Part shown: positions 7,576 to 15,736 of the stretch, one piece after another | How the letters are laid out: each line of letters starts with the position of its first letter | How positions within the stretch are numbered: the stretch's first letter is position 1 | DNA from: JAFGAV01 sp041479055 | Lineage (GTDB): Bacteria > Acidobacteriota > Aminicenantia > Aminicenantales > JAFGAV01 | Reading direction: 5' to 3' | Assembly (NCBI GenBank): GCA_963702835.1 | Contig: OY969762.1 | Location: forward strand, 1,736,001-1,800,000 | Length of the DNA: 64,000 nucleotides | Program-made: the position numbers and the translations under genes | The notes under the pieces: generated by a model | Databases searched by the model: none | The model's input: the letters and a program-made list of their open reading frames with translations, nothing else | Told to the model about the DNA's origin: nothing

Positions 7576-9891
7576 TCAGGACTTGTGCAGCCCGTCGTCC
7601 TCCTCGGTCTTATAGCTCCCGTACTTGTAGCGGTAGTGATAGCGGTAGTGGTCGGCGTAGTAGGTGTTCTTCCTGATGTTGACGTCGTTGAAGATGACCC
7701 CCGCCACCTTGGCCTTGGCCTTGGCCAGCTCGCCGACCATAGTGAGGAACGGCTTGCGGAAAGCTTTTTCCGGGCGCAGGACGATGACCGTGCAGTCGCA
7801 GATGGAGCTGACGATGGCCGCATCGCTGACGAACAGCATGGGCGGCGTGTCGACCAGGACGTAGCTGTATTTCGTCCGGAGCAAGGCCAGCAGCTCCGCC
7901 ATCCGGGGGGAGTTGAGCAGCTCGGCCGGGTTGGGCGGGATGGGGCCGCTGGGCATGATCTCCAAGTTCGGCACCAGGGTGGATTGGATGGCGTCCCGGG
8001 GCTGGACCCGTCCGGTCAGGACGTTGCTCAAGCCCACGATGTTCCGCACCTTGAAAATCTTGTGGATGCGGGGCTTGCGCAGGTCGGTATCGACGAGCAC
8101 CACTTTGGAGCCCAGTTGGGCGAAGCTGACGGCCATGTTGGTGGCCGTTGTGGATTTGCCCTCCTGGGGAAAGGCGCTGGTGAAGCTGAATGTCTTCAGT
8201 GCCTCCCGGTCGGTCTGGGAGAAAAGGATTGAGGTCCGGATGGTCCGGTAGGCTTCGGAAATGGCCAAGTTGGGGTCATAATGGTTGATGAGCTCGATGG
8301 CCGAGGCTTCCGTCCCCGGGTTGGGCGAGGCGGGGCGTTCGCGCTGGCTGTAGGCATAGTAGTCCAGGTAAAGGTTCCGGCTGTCGGCGGCATAGCTGGG
8401 GATCAGGCCCAAGGAGGACAAGCCGGTCAGCTTCTCCACGTCCTCGGGCGATTTGAGGGAGGTGTCCATGAACTCCACGGTGAAAGCCAGGCCCAGCCCC
8501 AGAAACAACCCCCATAACAGGGAGATAAGGATGTTCCTCATGATGTTGGGAGAGACCGGATGGTCGGGCAACAGGGCCTTGTCCACGATGCGGATGTTGC
8601 TCGTCCTCTGGCCGGTCACCCTGGCCGAGACTTGGGTCTCTTGTTGCTTGGACTGGAGAAAGGCCAGCAGAGTCTGGGCCCCGTCCACTTCGGCTTTAAG
8701 GACGTTGTAGCGGACCTTGTTGGAGTTCGACTCCACCACGTCCTTGCGCTGGCCGGCCATCATAGTCTGCAGCGCCTCCTCCTCCTTGCGGGCGGCCCGG
8801 TATTCCGACTCGGCGCCGTCTAGGGCGTTGCGGATCTCGGTCTGGAGCTGGGTTTTCTGGCTGTCCAGCCGGTTTTTGAGGCGTTGCATGTCGGGGTAGG
8901 TCTCCCGGTAGAACTTGAGCTTTTCCTCGTACTCGATCTTGGTGCGGAGATAATCGGACAGCATGGCGCTGACCGTGGGGTTCGAGATCCGGGTGGGCGT
9001 GCTGACCGCGTCCAAGTTCAAGCCCTGCAGCTCCCGGAAGACTGATTCCTTGTTGACCCGCTTGATCTGGGCCTGCATGTAGGCGTTGTACAAGTTGGAG
9101 AACTCGCCCACGGTGGTGTCCTCTTGGTTGTTGAGGAACATCAGATTTTTTTCCTGCCCGAACCTTTGCAACTCGCGCTGTTTGATCTCCAGGTCGGAGC
9201 GGAGCTGGGAGATCTGCTCGGTCAGGAAATCGGAGGCTTGTTTGGTGGCCTCGTAGCGGGCCTCGATGGAATAATTATAGAACTCTTCCACCAGGGTGTT
9301 GACGACTTCGGTGGCCAGCTTGGGGTTGGAGGACTGGTAGCTGACTTGGACCAAGCCCGTCCGCTCCACGACGGTCGTTTTCACCCGGCCGATGATCTGG
9401 GAGCCGAGAACGGCGTTGCGCTCCATGAGCGCTTCAGGGCTTTCCGGCTCGGCCGCCTGGCCTGCGGAGGAGGGCTTCCCCCGCAGCCAGCGGAAGCTGA
9501 AGAAATGCTTGATCCCGCTGAAGATGGAAGTGGGGGTCACGGCCTTTTCCTGGAATTCGGGCCGGTTGAGAAGGTCCAGCCTTTTGGCCACGCGCTCGCC
9601 CAGGCCGCGGCTCCTCAACAGCTCCAGCTGGGTGTTGAAGTACATATCATCGTAGCCGTAACCGCTGAGCTGGTTGTTGCCGAGAAGGTCCTGGAGGGTA
9701 AGGTAATCCGAGCGGGGGCTCTCGATGAGGATGGTGGCCGTGGACTGGTAGATGGGCGTGGCGGTGAAAGACAGGATGGCCACCACCGTGACGACTATCA
9801 GGAGAAAGGTAAGAACGATCCACTTCCTCTTTAAGAAAATCCGCCAGAAATAGAGCAGGTCGATCTCTTGCTTGAGGGGTTTGGTGGCCAT
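7576..9891 (-). CDS. Polysaccharide co-polymerase / tyrosine autokinase (Wzc-like)
   Basis: A 771-residue inner-membrane protein controlling polymer chain length. An N-terminal Wzz domain with the first membrane helix (WIVLTFLLIVVTVVAILSF) is followed by a long periplasmic coiled coil (~200-430). A second helix (NILISLLWGLFLGLGLAFTV) and a cytoplasmic BY-kinase domain complete it. Walker A is SAFPQEGKSTTATN (about residue 560), Walker A' is VVLVDTDLRKPR, and Walker B is YVLVDTPP. The C-terminus carries the autophosphorylation cluster TYYADHYRYHYRYKYGSY, nine tyrosines within about 20 residues. It starts 2 nt after the Wza-like gene. The paired phosphatase is downstream. It is a one-polypeptide (proteobacterial-style) kinase next to a PHP (Gram-positive-style) phosphatase. 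Confidence 0.94.
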   Translation of the reverse strand: MATKPLKQEIDLLYFWRIFLKRKWIVLTFLLIVVTVVAILSFTATPIYQSTATILIESPRSDYLTLQDLLGNNQLSGYGYDDMYFNTQLELLRSRGLGERVAKRLDLLNRPEFQEKAVTPTSIFSGIKHFFSFRWLRGKPSSAGQAAEPESPEALMERNAVLGSQIIGRVKTTVVERTGLVQVSYQSSNPKLATEVVNTLVEEFYNYSIEARYEATKQASDFLTEQISQLRSDLEIKQRELQRFGQEKNLMFLNNQEDTTVGEFSNLYNAYMQAQIKRVNKESVFRELQGLNLDAVSTPTRISNPTVSAMLSDYLRTKIEYEEKLKFYRETYPDMQRLKNRLDSQKTQLQTEIRNALDGAESEYRAARKEEEALQTMMAGQRKDVVESNSNKVRYNVLKAEVDGAQTLLAFLQSKQQETQVSARVTGQRTSNIRIVDKALLPDHPVSPNIMRNILISLLWGLFLGLGLAFTVEFMDTSLKSPEDVEKLTGLSSLGLIPSYAADSRNLYLDYYAYSQRERPASPNPGTEASAIELINHYDPNLAISEAYRTIRTSILFSQTDREALKTFSFTSAFPQEGKSTTATNMAVSFAQLGSKVVLVDTDLRKPRIHKIFKVRNIVGLSNVLTGRVQPRDAIQSTLVPNLEIMPSGPIPPNPAELLNSPRMAELLALLRTKYSYVLVDTPPMLFVSDAAIVSSICDCTVIVLRPEKAFRKPFLTMVGELAKAKAKVAGVIFNDVNIRKNTYYADHYRYHYRYKYGSYKTEEDDGLHKS

Positions 9892-9893
9892 GG

Positions 9894-10778
9894 CTAGAAA
9901 ATGGACTCCCCGACGATGATGACGTCCTCGGGTTCCAGGCGGACGTCTTTCTTTTTCCCGCTGAGGATTTCCCGGGCGTTGACCTTTATCTCCTTCTCCA
10001 CGCCCTGGGCATCCGTCCGCCTGATGCGGACGTCCCCTTGATTGGCCCTGTCGCTGAACCCGCCGGCCTTGGTGATGGCCTTGAGCAGGGAAGGTATGCT
10101 GCTCAGCTTGACTGCCAGGGCCCCGGGACTCTTAACCGCGCCCAAGACATAGATGACCACTTCCCGGTCGGCGGGGATGTTGATGATGTCGTTCGGCTGG
10201 AGGGGGATGTCGAACCGGGCATCCACCGTGTACATCAGATCATCCAGGGAGAGGCGCAGCGAGGTCCCCTCCCCCCCGTCCTGTTTGCGGACGACGATGA
10301 CTTCCTTGCCGGCATTGGTCGCCGGACCGCCCGCTTCCACGATGATCTCCAGCAGCGTCTGGCGGCTCAACAGGGGGTAGACGCCGGGCTTTTGGACGGC
10401 GCCGATGAGATAGACCACCTTGCTCTGGTAGCTCTTGATCAGAACCGTGAGCTGGGGATTGCGCAGGGTGGATTCGCTGAGCAGCCCGATCAGCTTCTGC
10501 TCCACTTCGGATTTGGTCAGCCCGTCTACGGCCACCTCGCCCAGAAGAGGGAGGGTGATCTTCCCCACCTCGGAGACCGTCACCTCCAGGTTACGGAGGG
10601 CATCTACGCCGTAAACGTCGATCTGCAGAACATCTTTCGGTCCCACCCGGTATGCGGTGGGGAGTTCGACCTGGGGAATTAAGGCCAAAGACAAGAGGAC
10701 CGTTAGCAGGGCGACCGGGCCTAGGCGGATGGTCATTTTCACGGGATTTAACATCAATTTCTTCAATATGTTCGACAT
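9894..10778 (-). CDS. Polysaccharide export protein (Wza-like, SLBB domains)
   Basis: A 294-residue exported protein forming the periplasmic/outer-membrane channel for the polymer. After a signal/anchor (residues ~15-35, IRLGPVALLTVLLSLALIP) comes the Poly_export motif YRVGPKDVLQIDVYG. SLBB-type repeats follow, with VYLIGAVQKPGVYPL near 130 and VYVLGAVKSPGALAV near 215. No lipobox cysteine is visible, unlike Escherichia Wza. No Shine-Dalgarno is seen; a -10 box lies 9 nt before the ATG, so the message may be leaderless. It heads the export, kinase, phosphatase and polymerase unit. Confidence 0.9.
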   Translation of the reverse strand: MSNILKKLMLNPVKMTIRLGPVALLTVLLSLALIPQVELPTAYRVGPKDVLQIDVYGVDALRNLEVTVSEVGKITLPLLGEVAVDGLTKSEVEQKLIGLLSESTLRNPQLTVLIKSYQSKVVYLIGAVQKPGVYPLLSRQTLLEIIVEAGGPATNAGKEVIVVRKQDGGEGTSLRLSLDDLMYTVDARFDIPLQPNDIINIPADREVVIYVLGAVKSPGALAVKLSSIPSLLKAITKAGGFSDRANQGDVRIRRTDAQGVEKEIKVNAREILSGKKKDVRLEPEDVIIVGESIF

Positions 10779-10787
10779 AGACGCTTA

Positions 10788-10816
10788 ATTATCCCCTAAT
10801 TTTTTTTGAATTGCAA
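10788..10816 (-). promoter_or_regulatory. Promoter upstream of the Wza-like gene
   Basis: Minus-strand TTGCAA (10811-10816), a 17-nt spacer and GATAAT (10788-10793). The -10 ends only 9 nt before the ATG, which would give a very short or absent 5' leader. This fits the lack of a Shine-Dalgarno before this gene. Confidence 0.55.
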
Positions 10817-10848
10817 TAGAAAAAGCTGCAGCCGAAGCCTGACCGATG

Positions 10849-12126
10849 TTATTGGCGGATGAGGTCTATCGTCACCAAATGTCCGTCCCTTTTGTCCGAA
10901 ACGCCCGCCGGCCTCGTCCAATAATGATAAGAAAGACCCGCCCTCAGGCCGCGCAGGAGAGGGATGCTGAAACCTGCGGAGAAGTTGAAATAGCGGCCCG
11001 TCAGACCAGATGGAAGCCCCCCTCCCTCCTCTTCAGGCTCCCGCCGGCCGGAGTAGCGGAGGAGGGAATAGCTGCCGCCCGCCTGAACGGCCAGGAAGCG
11101 GCTTATATTCAAAGTCAGGGCCGTGTTGAACGAATCGCTGATATAGTAAAGGACGTTGGGCAAATAAGAGAACACAAGATCGCGGTAATAGCCGAGGGAT
11201 AATGAAGTCGCTCCGCCCAGACGATAAGACAGCTGCGTATTGGCGATGAAGCCGGAATAGCCGTTCGTGCTGCGGTCCAGGTTGAGGAGCTTCCTGAACC
11301 CGGCGGCCAGGCTGCCGGAGAGTCGGCCCCGGGAAGGCAAGCGGAATCCGAAAAGAAAACGGACCGACTCGGAATCCTTCCAGCCGGCCGTTTCTTCCCG
11401 GAAAAGGTCCCGGCTATAGCCCGTTTGAATGAAAAAAACGGATGAGGTGAAGGCCTGGTATCGAGCCTCCAGCAGCCCGCTGTATTCCACCCGGTTCAGG
11501 TTAGGGCCAACCTGGTCCGGGGAGCCCTCCGGGCTGAGAAAATCGTCGTACTCCAACCGGCTGAACAGGCCGGTGAGGGTGAAAGATATGCGCCGGCCCG
11601 TCTCGTAGGACACCTCGGTCCTCACCCCCCGGTTGACGCTCTCCACCAGGCGGTCAACCTCGGCCACGGCCAAGGATCGCTGGTCTTGAGAAAAGTAGCC
11701 GGCGGAGATGATGAGCGACCCAAAAAATGGAAAGGAGAGTTCGGCCTGATAGTTGTTGGTAAAATGATTGTAGCGGTGGGACCTGAAGTAGATATGATAT
11801 TCGGGATTCTCGGTGAAGGACAGTATCAAACGCCTTCTCAAGATGAAATAGATGTTGAGCTTGGGCGAAGGGGTGAGGACAAAATCGGAAATCAGTTGCT
11901 CCGCCTGGGCTTCACCGTAGATGTTGGAGACCCATCCCAACTGGCTGAATTCGAGGACGGGTTGAATCCGGAACGGCCCGATCTTGTATCTGGCTCGGGC
12001 CACGATGTCGTCCACCCTCTGCTCAAAGGTTTGGCCGGACAGGGCGGCCGCCGTCGTCAGGAACAGGCAGGCCCACAAAAGAAAACCGAGCGGGCCGGCG
12101 CAAATTCGTCTATCCGCGGATCTCAT
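10849..12126 (-). CDS. Predicted outer-membrane beta-barrel protein of the EPS locus
   Basis: A 425-residue protein with a signal peptide (GPLGFLLWACLFLTTAAALSGQ). The rest shows alternating amphipathic strands rich in aromatic and Arg/Ser residues, for example LILSFTENPEYHIYF, FPFFGSLIISAGYFS and ISFTLTGLFSRLEY. It ends in a short aromatic/hydrophobic strand (HLVTIDLIRQ). This pattern fits an outer-membrane barrel of roughly 16-18 strands. It lies directly upstream of the Wza-like gene. A role as an additional outer-membrane porin or secretion partner for the polymer is inferred from position; no specific family is recognised. Confidence 0.72.
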   Translation of the reverse strand: MRSADRRICAGPLGFLLWACLFLTTAAALSGQTFEQRVDDIVARARYKIGPFRIQPVLEFSQLGWVSNIYGEAQAEQLISDFVLTPSPKLNIYFILRRRLILSFTENPEYHIYFRSHRYNHFTNNYQAELSFPFFGSLIISAGYFSQDQRSLAVAEVDRLVESVNRGVRTEVSYETGRRISFTLTGLFSRLEYDDFLSPEGSPDQVGPNLNRVEYSGLLEARYQAFTSSVFFIQTGYSRDLFREETAGWKDSESVRFLFGFRLPSRGRLSGSLAAGFRKLLNLDRSTNGYSGFIANTQLSYRLGGATSLSLGYYRDLVFSYLPNVLYYISDSFNTALTLNISRFLAVQAGGSYSLLRYSGRREPEEEGGGLPSGLTGRYFNFSAGFSIPLLRGLRAGLSYHYWTRPAGVSDKRDGHLVTIDLIRQ

Positions 12127-12160
12127 AGCTTTATCAAGAATAGAGAGCGGCTCGGCCCTA

Positions 12161-13357
12161 TCAAGAAAGAGAAATCTTGGAGGGAAGGAAGGCTTTCCCC
12201 ATGCCGGTCATGATCTTGAACAGAGAGGCTTTGCGCATTAAGGCTAGAATCAGGTCGGATTGCCAATCAAAATTCCCCTTTTCCTGAACAAGGGGGATAA
12301 TCCCGTCATCCTGAGCGATGCGGAAGATCATTTCGATATGGGCGTCGCTGAGCTGAGACCAGACCCTCCGGGCGAAAAGCCCGACTTGAATCTCCCGGTG
12401 GAGGACTTTCCGGCATTGCCGCTCATATTCCGCCAGGCCGCCGGCCTCCGGCCGGCCGGACTTGAGTATTTCAGCGATGACTCGGGAAGCGATATCAGCG
12501 CAATGGACGCCGTAGCCGATGCCGCCGCCAGTGGTCGTTTTCACCTGGCCGGCCGCCTCCCCCAGGGAAATGACGGCCGGGCCGAAGATCCGGGAGGCCA
12601 GGCCTTGAGCAATGGCTTTGAACTGAACGCCGTCCAGGTCCGCCGGACTGAGCCGGCCCGGAAAATGGCGGGCCATGAAACGGCCGAAGGACTTCCTGGG
12701 GTTCTGCTCGGTGATCAGGCCGAACTTGACCTTGCCGTCGGCGGAAGGAACGGCCCAGGCGAACCCGCCGGGCGCGATGTCGGTTCCGGCATAGATCGTG
12801 GGGAAGCCGTCTCCTTCATGAGGGGCCTCCAGCTGGGCGCCGAACAAACGGCTGCCGGGTATCCCCAAGCCCAGTCTTCGATGAAGGTCCAAGTTGACGC
12901 CCGTGGCCAGGACGGCCATCCTAGCCGTCAGGGCGGCGGTGCTCCCCTTCGGCCCGCCGGCCAGTATCGAAACGCCGGCCTTGTCGGGGACAATATCCTT
13001 AACTTCATACCCGGTGCGGATCGAAGCGCCCTTGGCCTTGGCCTCCCCGGCCAGCTCCTGATCGAACATCCCCCGGTCCACGATGACGGCGAAGGGCCGG
13101 GGGTGGCGATAGGTCAGGGACAGGCCAGCCGGCGATACCATCCTCACTTCGTGAACGTCCCTGAGCCGGGACCCGGAGGGCAGGGAAAACCGCTCGAAGA
13201 TCTCGCGGCCGATGATGCCTGTGCAGTTGACCGCCTCGCCGACAGCCCGCTTCCGTTCCAGCACAAGGACTTCCAGCCCGCTTTCGGCCAAACGCTTGGC
13301 GGCAAAGAGCCCGCTGGGGCCGGCTCCGGCGATCACCACATCGTACTTCGCCTTCAT
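12161..13357 (-). CDS. Geranylgeranyl-reductase-family FAD-dependent oxidoreductase
   Basis: A 398-residue flavoprotein. The N-terminus has the dinucleotide-binding motif VVIAGAGPSGLFAAKRLAE and then GEAVNCTGIIG, which resembles the Cys-containing motif of the geranylgeranyl reductase family. The FAD-ribityl motif is ISLGEAAGQVKTTTGGGIGYG near residue 275. Such enzymes reduce isoprenoid double bonds or act on other hydrophobic substrates. In this setting, saturation of a polyprenyl carrier is conceivable, but that is inference. It has its own promoter, so it may be independent of the EPS genes on either side. Confidence 0.82.
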   Translation of the reverse strand: MKAKYDVVIAGAGPSGLFAAKRLAESGLEVLVLERKRAVGEAVNCTGIIGREIFERFSLPSGSRLRDVHEVRMVSPAGLSLTYRHPRPFAVIVDRGMFDQELAGEAKAKGASIRTGYEVKDIVPDKAGVSILAGGPKGSTAALTARMAVLATGVNLDLHRRLGLGIPGSRLFGAQLEAPHEGDGFPTIYAGTDIAPGGFAWAVPSADGKVKFGLITEQNPRKSFGRFMARHFPGRLSPADLDGVQFKAIAQGLASRIFGPAVISLGEAAGQVKTTTGGGIGYGVHCADIASRVIAEILKSGRPEAGGLAEYERQCRKVLHREIQVGLFARRVWSQLSDAHIEMIFRIAQDDGIIPLVQEKGNFDWQSDLILALMRKASLFKIMTGMGKAFLPSKISLS

Positions 13358-13380
13358 TTCAATCCAGTATTTTTAGCTGT

Positions 13381-13409
13381 ATTATCTTTAACCGAGAAAA
13401 CCTTGTCAA
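13381..13409 (-). promoter_or_regulatory. Sigma-70-type promoter for the flavoprotein gene
   Basis: Minus strand: TTGACA (13404-13409), a 17-nt spacer, GATAAT (13381-13386), about 23 nt before the ATG at 13357. Same hexamers and spacing as the promoter at 3498-3526. Confidence 0.72.
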
Positions 13410-13425
13410 CCGGAGAGGCGGGAGG

Positions 13426-14505
13426 CTAGATTTTTTTCTGGCGCGATTCCCACCGCCCGCGGAAGGTGATCCAGAAGGAGAGGGCCATGATGGCCAGGTC
13501 GCGCCAGAAGCTTCGGCGCCGGATGTAGAGGCGGTCGTAGCGGAATTTGAGGCGGCGCGGCGCGTCGGTGGGAAGATAAACCTGGGCCAGGCCCGTCAGG
13601 CCGGGACGGACGGCCAGCCTCTCCCGATAGCCGGGGATGGCTTCCATGCTGACCAGCCCACCGTCGCCGCGGGCTTCTTTCTCCTCGGGCCGCAGGGCCC
13701 GCGGCCCGACAAAGCTCATGTCCCCCTTGAAGATGTTGATCAGTTGGGGAAGCTCGTCCATGGCCGTGGCCCGCAGGACCCTCCCCAGCCGAGTGACGCG
13801 AGGGTCGTTCTCCACGGCCTGCACCGCGCCCCGCCCCTTTTCCGCATCCTTGACCATGGAACGGAACTTGATGGCCTTGAAAATACGGCCGCCCCGGCCG
13901 ACCCGATCCTGGAGATAGAACGCCGGCCCTCTGTCCTGGACCCAGATGAGGAGGCTGAAAACAAGCCATAGGGGCGAGGAAAGAAGCAGGCCCAGGGCTG
14001 AGAGAAAAATGTCGAAGGGCCGCTTCAAGAAAAGAGCCCTTGTCCATTGAGGGCGACTTCCGGGTGGATGGTCGCCGGTCTTCTTACCTGAGGCGGCCAC
14101 TGTTGCAAGCATGGCCAATACGCCCCCCGTATCCACGCCCCAGTCTATGAGAGACCCGTTCCGTCCCGGCACTAGCCGCTGGAGCGATTCATCGAGCAGC
14201 CCATAGGCCACCGCGAGAATGCCGGCCCAGGCCGCCCAGGATAGCTTCCATCGAGGCTCGCGCCGCTGCCTCATGGCCCGGTAAAGAAGGAAAAATAGGA
14301 CGGCATATTCGACGAAATGGAAGGATTTGCGGACCAGGACGTAGATCAAGCCGGCCGTATTCTCGGCGATATGGGGCCAGAAGAAATGAAGGACATTCAT
14401 AACGATTCTATAAATCCAGGGCTGGCTCAGGTAATGGTTCCCCAGGGGAAAGAAAAGTGCCGCCCAAACGATGGGCGGCAGCCAGAAGGCCAGGAACTTC
14501 TTCAT
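13426..14505 (-). CDS. VanZ-like domain fused to undecaprenyl-phosphate sugar transferase
   Basis: A 359-residue membrane protein with two parts. Residues ~1-125 resemble a VanZ-like four-helix domain (KSFHFVEYAVLFFLLYRA; GLLDESLQRLVPGRNGSLIDWGVDTGG). Residues ~145-359 are a bacterial sugar transferase: KRPFDIFLSALGLLLSSP, YLQDRVGRGGRIFKAIKFRSMV, LRATAMDELPQLINIFKGDMSFVGPR, RPGLTGLAQV. The latter links the first sugar phosphate to the lipid carrier (WbaP/WcaJ C-terminal type). The usual N-terminal helices and CoA-binding-like domain are replaced by the VanZ-like module. The ATG at 14505 follows GGAG and is preferred; an in-frame ATG at 14553 overlaps the upstream gene and lacks a ribosome site. 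Confidence 0.88.
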   Translation of the reverse strand: MKKFLAFWLPPIVWAALFFPLGNHYLSQPWIYRIVMNVLHFFWPHIAENTAGLIYVLVRKSFHFVEYAVLFFLLYRAMRQRREPRWKLSWAAWAGILAVAYGLLDESLQRLVPGRNGSLIDWGVDTGGVLAMLATVAASGKKTGDHPPGSRPQWTRALFLKRPFDIFLSALGLLLSSPLWLVFSLLIWVQDRGPAFYLQDRVGRGGRIFKAIKFRSMVKDAEKGRGAVQAVENDPRVTRLGRVLRATAMDELPQLINIFKGDMSFVGPRALRPEEKEARGDGGLVSMEAIPGYRERLAVRPGLTGLAQVYLPTDAPRRLKFRYDRLYIRRRSFWRDLAIMALSFWITFRGRWESRQKKI

Positions 14506-14521
14506 GAGATAACCGGCTCCG

Positions 14522-15736
14522 CTATGAGCCCTTTTCGGCCAAAAGTTTTTCATATTCAGCCAGGATCATTTTTTTGGAAAAATGGCTTTCTGCATATCTC
14601 CGGCCTTGGGCGGCCATATTTCGCGCCTCGGACGGAGAATCCTTTATCTGAAGGAGGGCTTGGGCTATTTGCTCCGGCGCCTCAGGTGAAACACACCTTC
14701 CGCAGCCGGTGGAGGCGATGAGGCCGGCCACTTCCGAGGAGCTCGAGGCCAAGCCGAGTATGGGCCGGCAGGCGGCCATGAAATTGTAGAGCTTGGAGGG
14801 AACGGACAACTGCGATTTCTCCACGTCCAGGGGGACGAGCAGCACGTCGGCGGCGCTAAGCAAAGCCGGCAGGTCGGCATAAGGCTGGAAAGGAATAAAG
14901 ATCACGTTGGCCAGGTTCAGGCCGGCCGCTTTGTCCTCCAGGCTTTTCTTCTTCAGCCCCTCGCCGACAATGGCGATCTTCACATCCTTCCTGTCCTTGA
15001 GCTGCTCGGCCGCCTCAAGCACTTTTTCCAGGGCCACGTTGCTGCTGATGCTGATCGTGCCCGCGTACATGGCCGTAAACGTATCGTCCAGGCCGTAGCG
15101 GCGGGCCACCGGATTATCCTTAGCCAGCGGCCGGAGAAAATCCGTGTCCACCCAGTTGGGCAGGATGTGGACCTTGCCGGGCGGGACGCCCTTGTCCAGA
15201 AGGTTGCGGCGGAACCCCTCGCTGATCACGACGATGGTCTCCGACTGGCGATAGATCCATTTCTCAAAGGCCTGGGCCAGCCGGATGAAAAACGGGTTGC
15301 GGAGCAGGCCCGATTCGATGGACAGGTCGGGATGAATGTCCTGGACGTTCAGAATAAAGCGGACGCCCTTCAGCCTGCGGGCCACGATGCCGGTGATCCC
15401 GAGTTGGAGCGGCGGCAGCCGCAGGAAGAGAACGTCCCCACGATGGACGAAGAGCAGGTTGGCCAGGGTGGCGGCCGTGTAGATGGTCCAGGCCACCAGC
15501 CGGCCGATGGGATGCTGGGCGGAATTCGTCACGAAACGTTTGACCCTGAACCCATCACGCTGCTCCCTGACCAGGAAACGGCCCCGACAGCCGCGGTTGA
15601 GGGGCGGACGGGGGATGGTGGTGACAACCTCCACCTCATGGCCGCGGCCGGCCAGGTAGGAGGCCAGCTCGTTCATCAGGATGGGCGCGCTGCCGAACTC
15701 GGGGAGGAAGTACATGGTGTGGATGAGAATCTTCAT
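14522..15736 (-). CDS. Glycosyltransferase family 4 (WcaI-like)
   Basis: A 404-residue GT-B glycosyltransferase. The start MKILIHTMYFLPEFGSAPIL is typical of WcaI/WbuB-like enzymes. The N-terminal domain contains NVQDIHPDLSIESG. The nucleotide-sugar-binding C-domain has MYAGTISISSNVALEKVLEAA, VGEGLKKKSLE and LLVPLDVEKSQLSVPSKLYNFMA. It probably transfers a sugar from a nucleotide donor to a lipid-linked intermediate at the inner membrane. Its ATG overlaps the preceding stop by 4 nt (ATGA), which fixes the start at 15736 rather than an earlier in-frame methionine. Confidence 0.9.
   Translation of the reverse strand: MKILIHTMYFLPEFGSAPILMNELASYLAGRGHEVEVVTTIPRPPLNRGCRGRFLVREQRDGFRVKRFVTNSAQHPIGRLVAWTIYTAATLANLLFVHRGDVLFLRLPPLQLGITGIVARRLKGVRFILNVQDIHPDLSIESGLLRNPFFIRLAQAFEKWIYRQSETIVVISEGFRRNLLDKGVPPGKVHILPNWVDTDFLRPLAKDNPVARRYGLDDTFTAMYAGTISISSNVALEKVLEAAEQLKDRKDVKIAIVGEGLKKKSLEDKAAGLNLANVIFIPFQPYADLPALLSAADVLLVPLDVEKSQLSVPSKLYNFMAACRPILGLASSSSEVAGLIASTGCGRCVSPEAPEQIAQALLQIKDSPSEARNMAAQGRRYAESHFSKKMILAEYEKLLAEKGS

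Noticed and set aside
14506..14553. Longer N-terminus for the VanZ/sugar-transferase fusion
   Set aside because: It overlaps the preceding gene, lacks a ribosome site and adds no hydrophobic or conserved residues.
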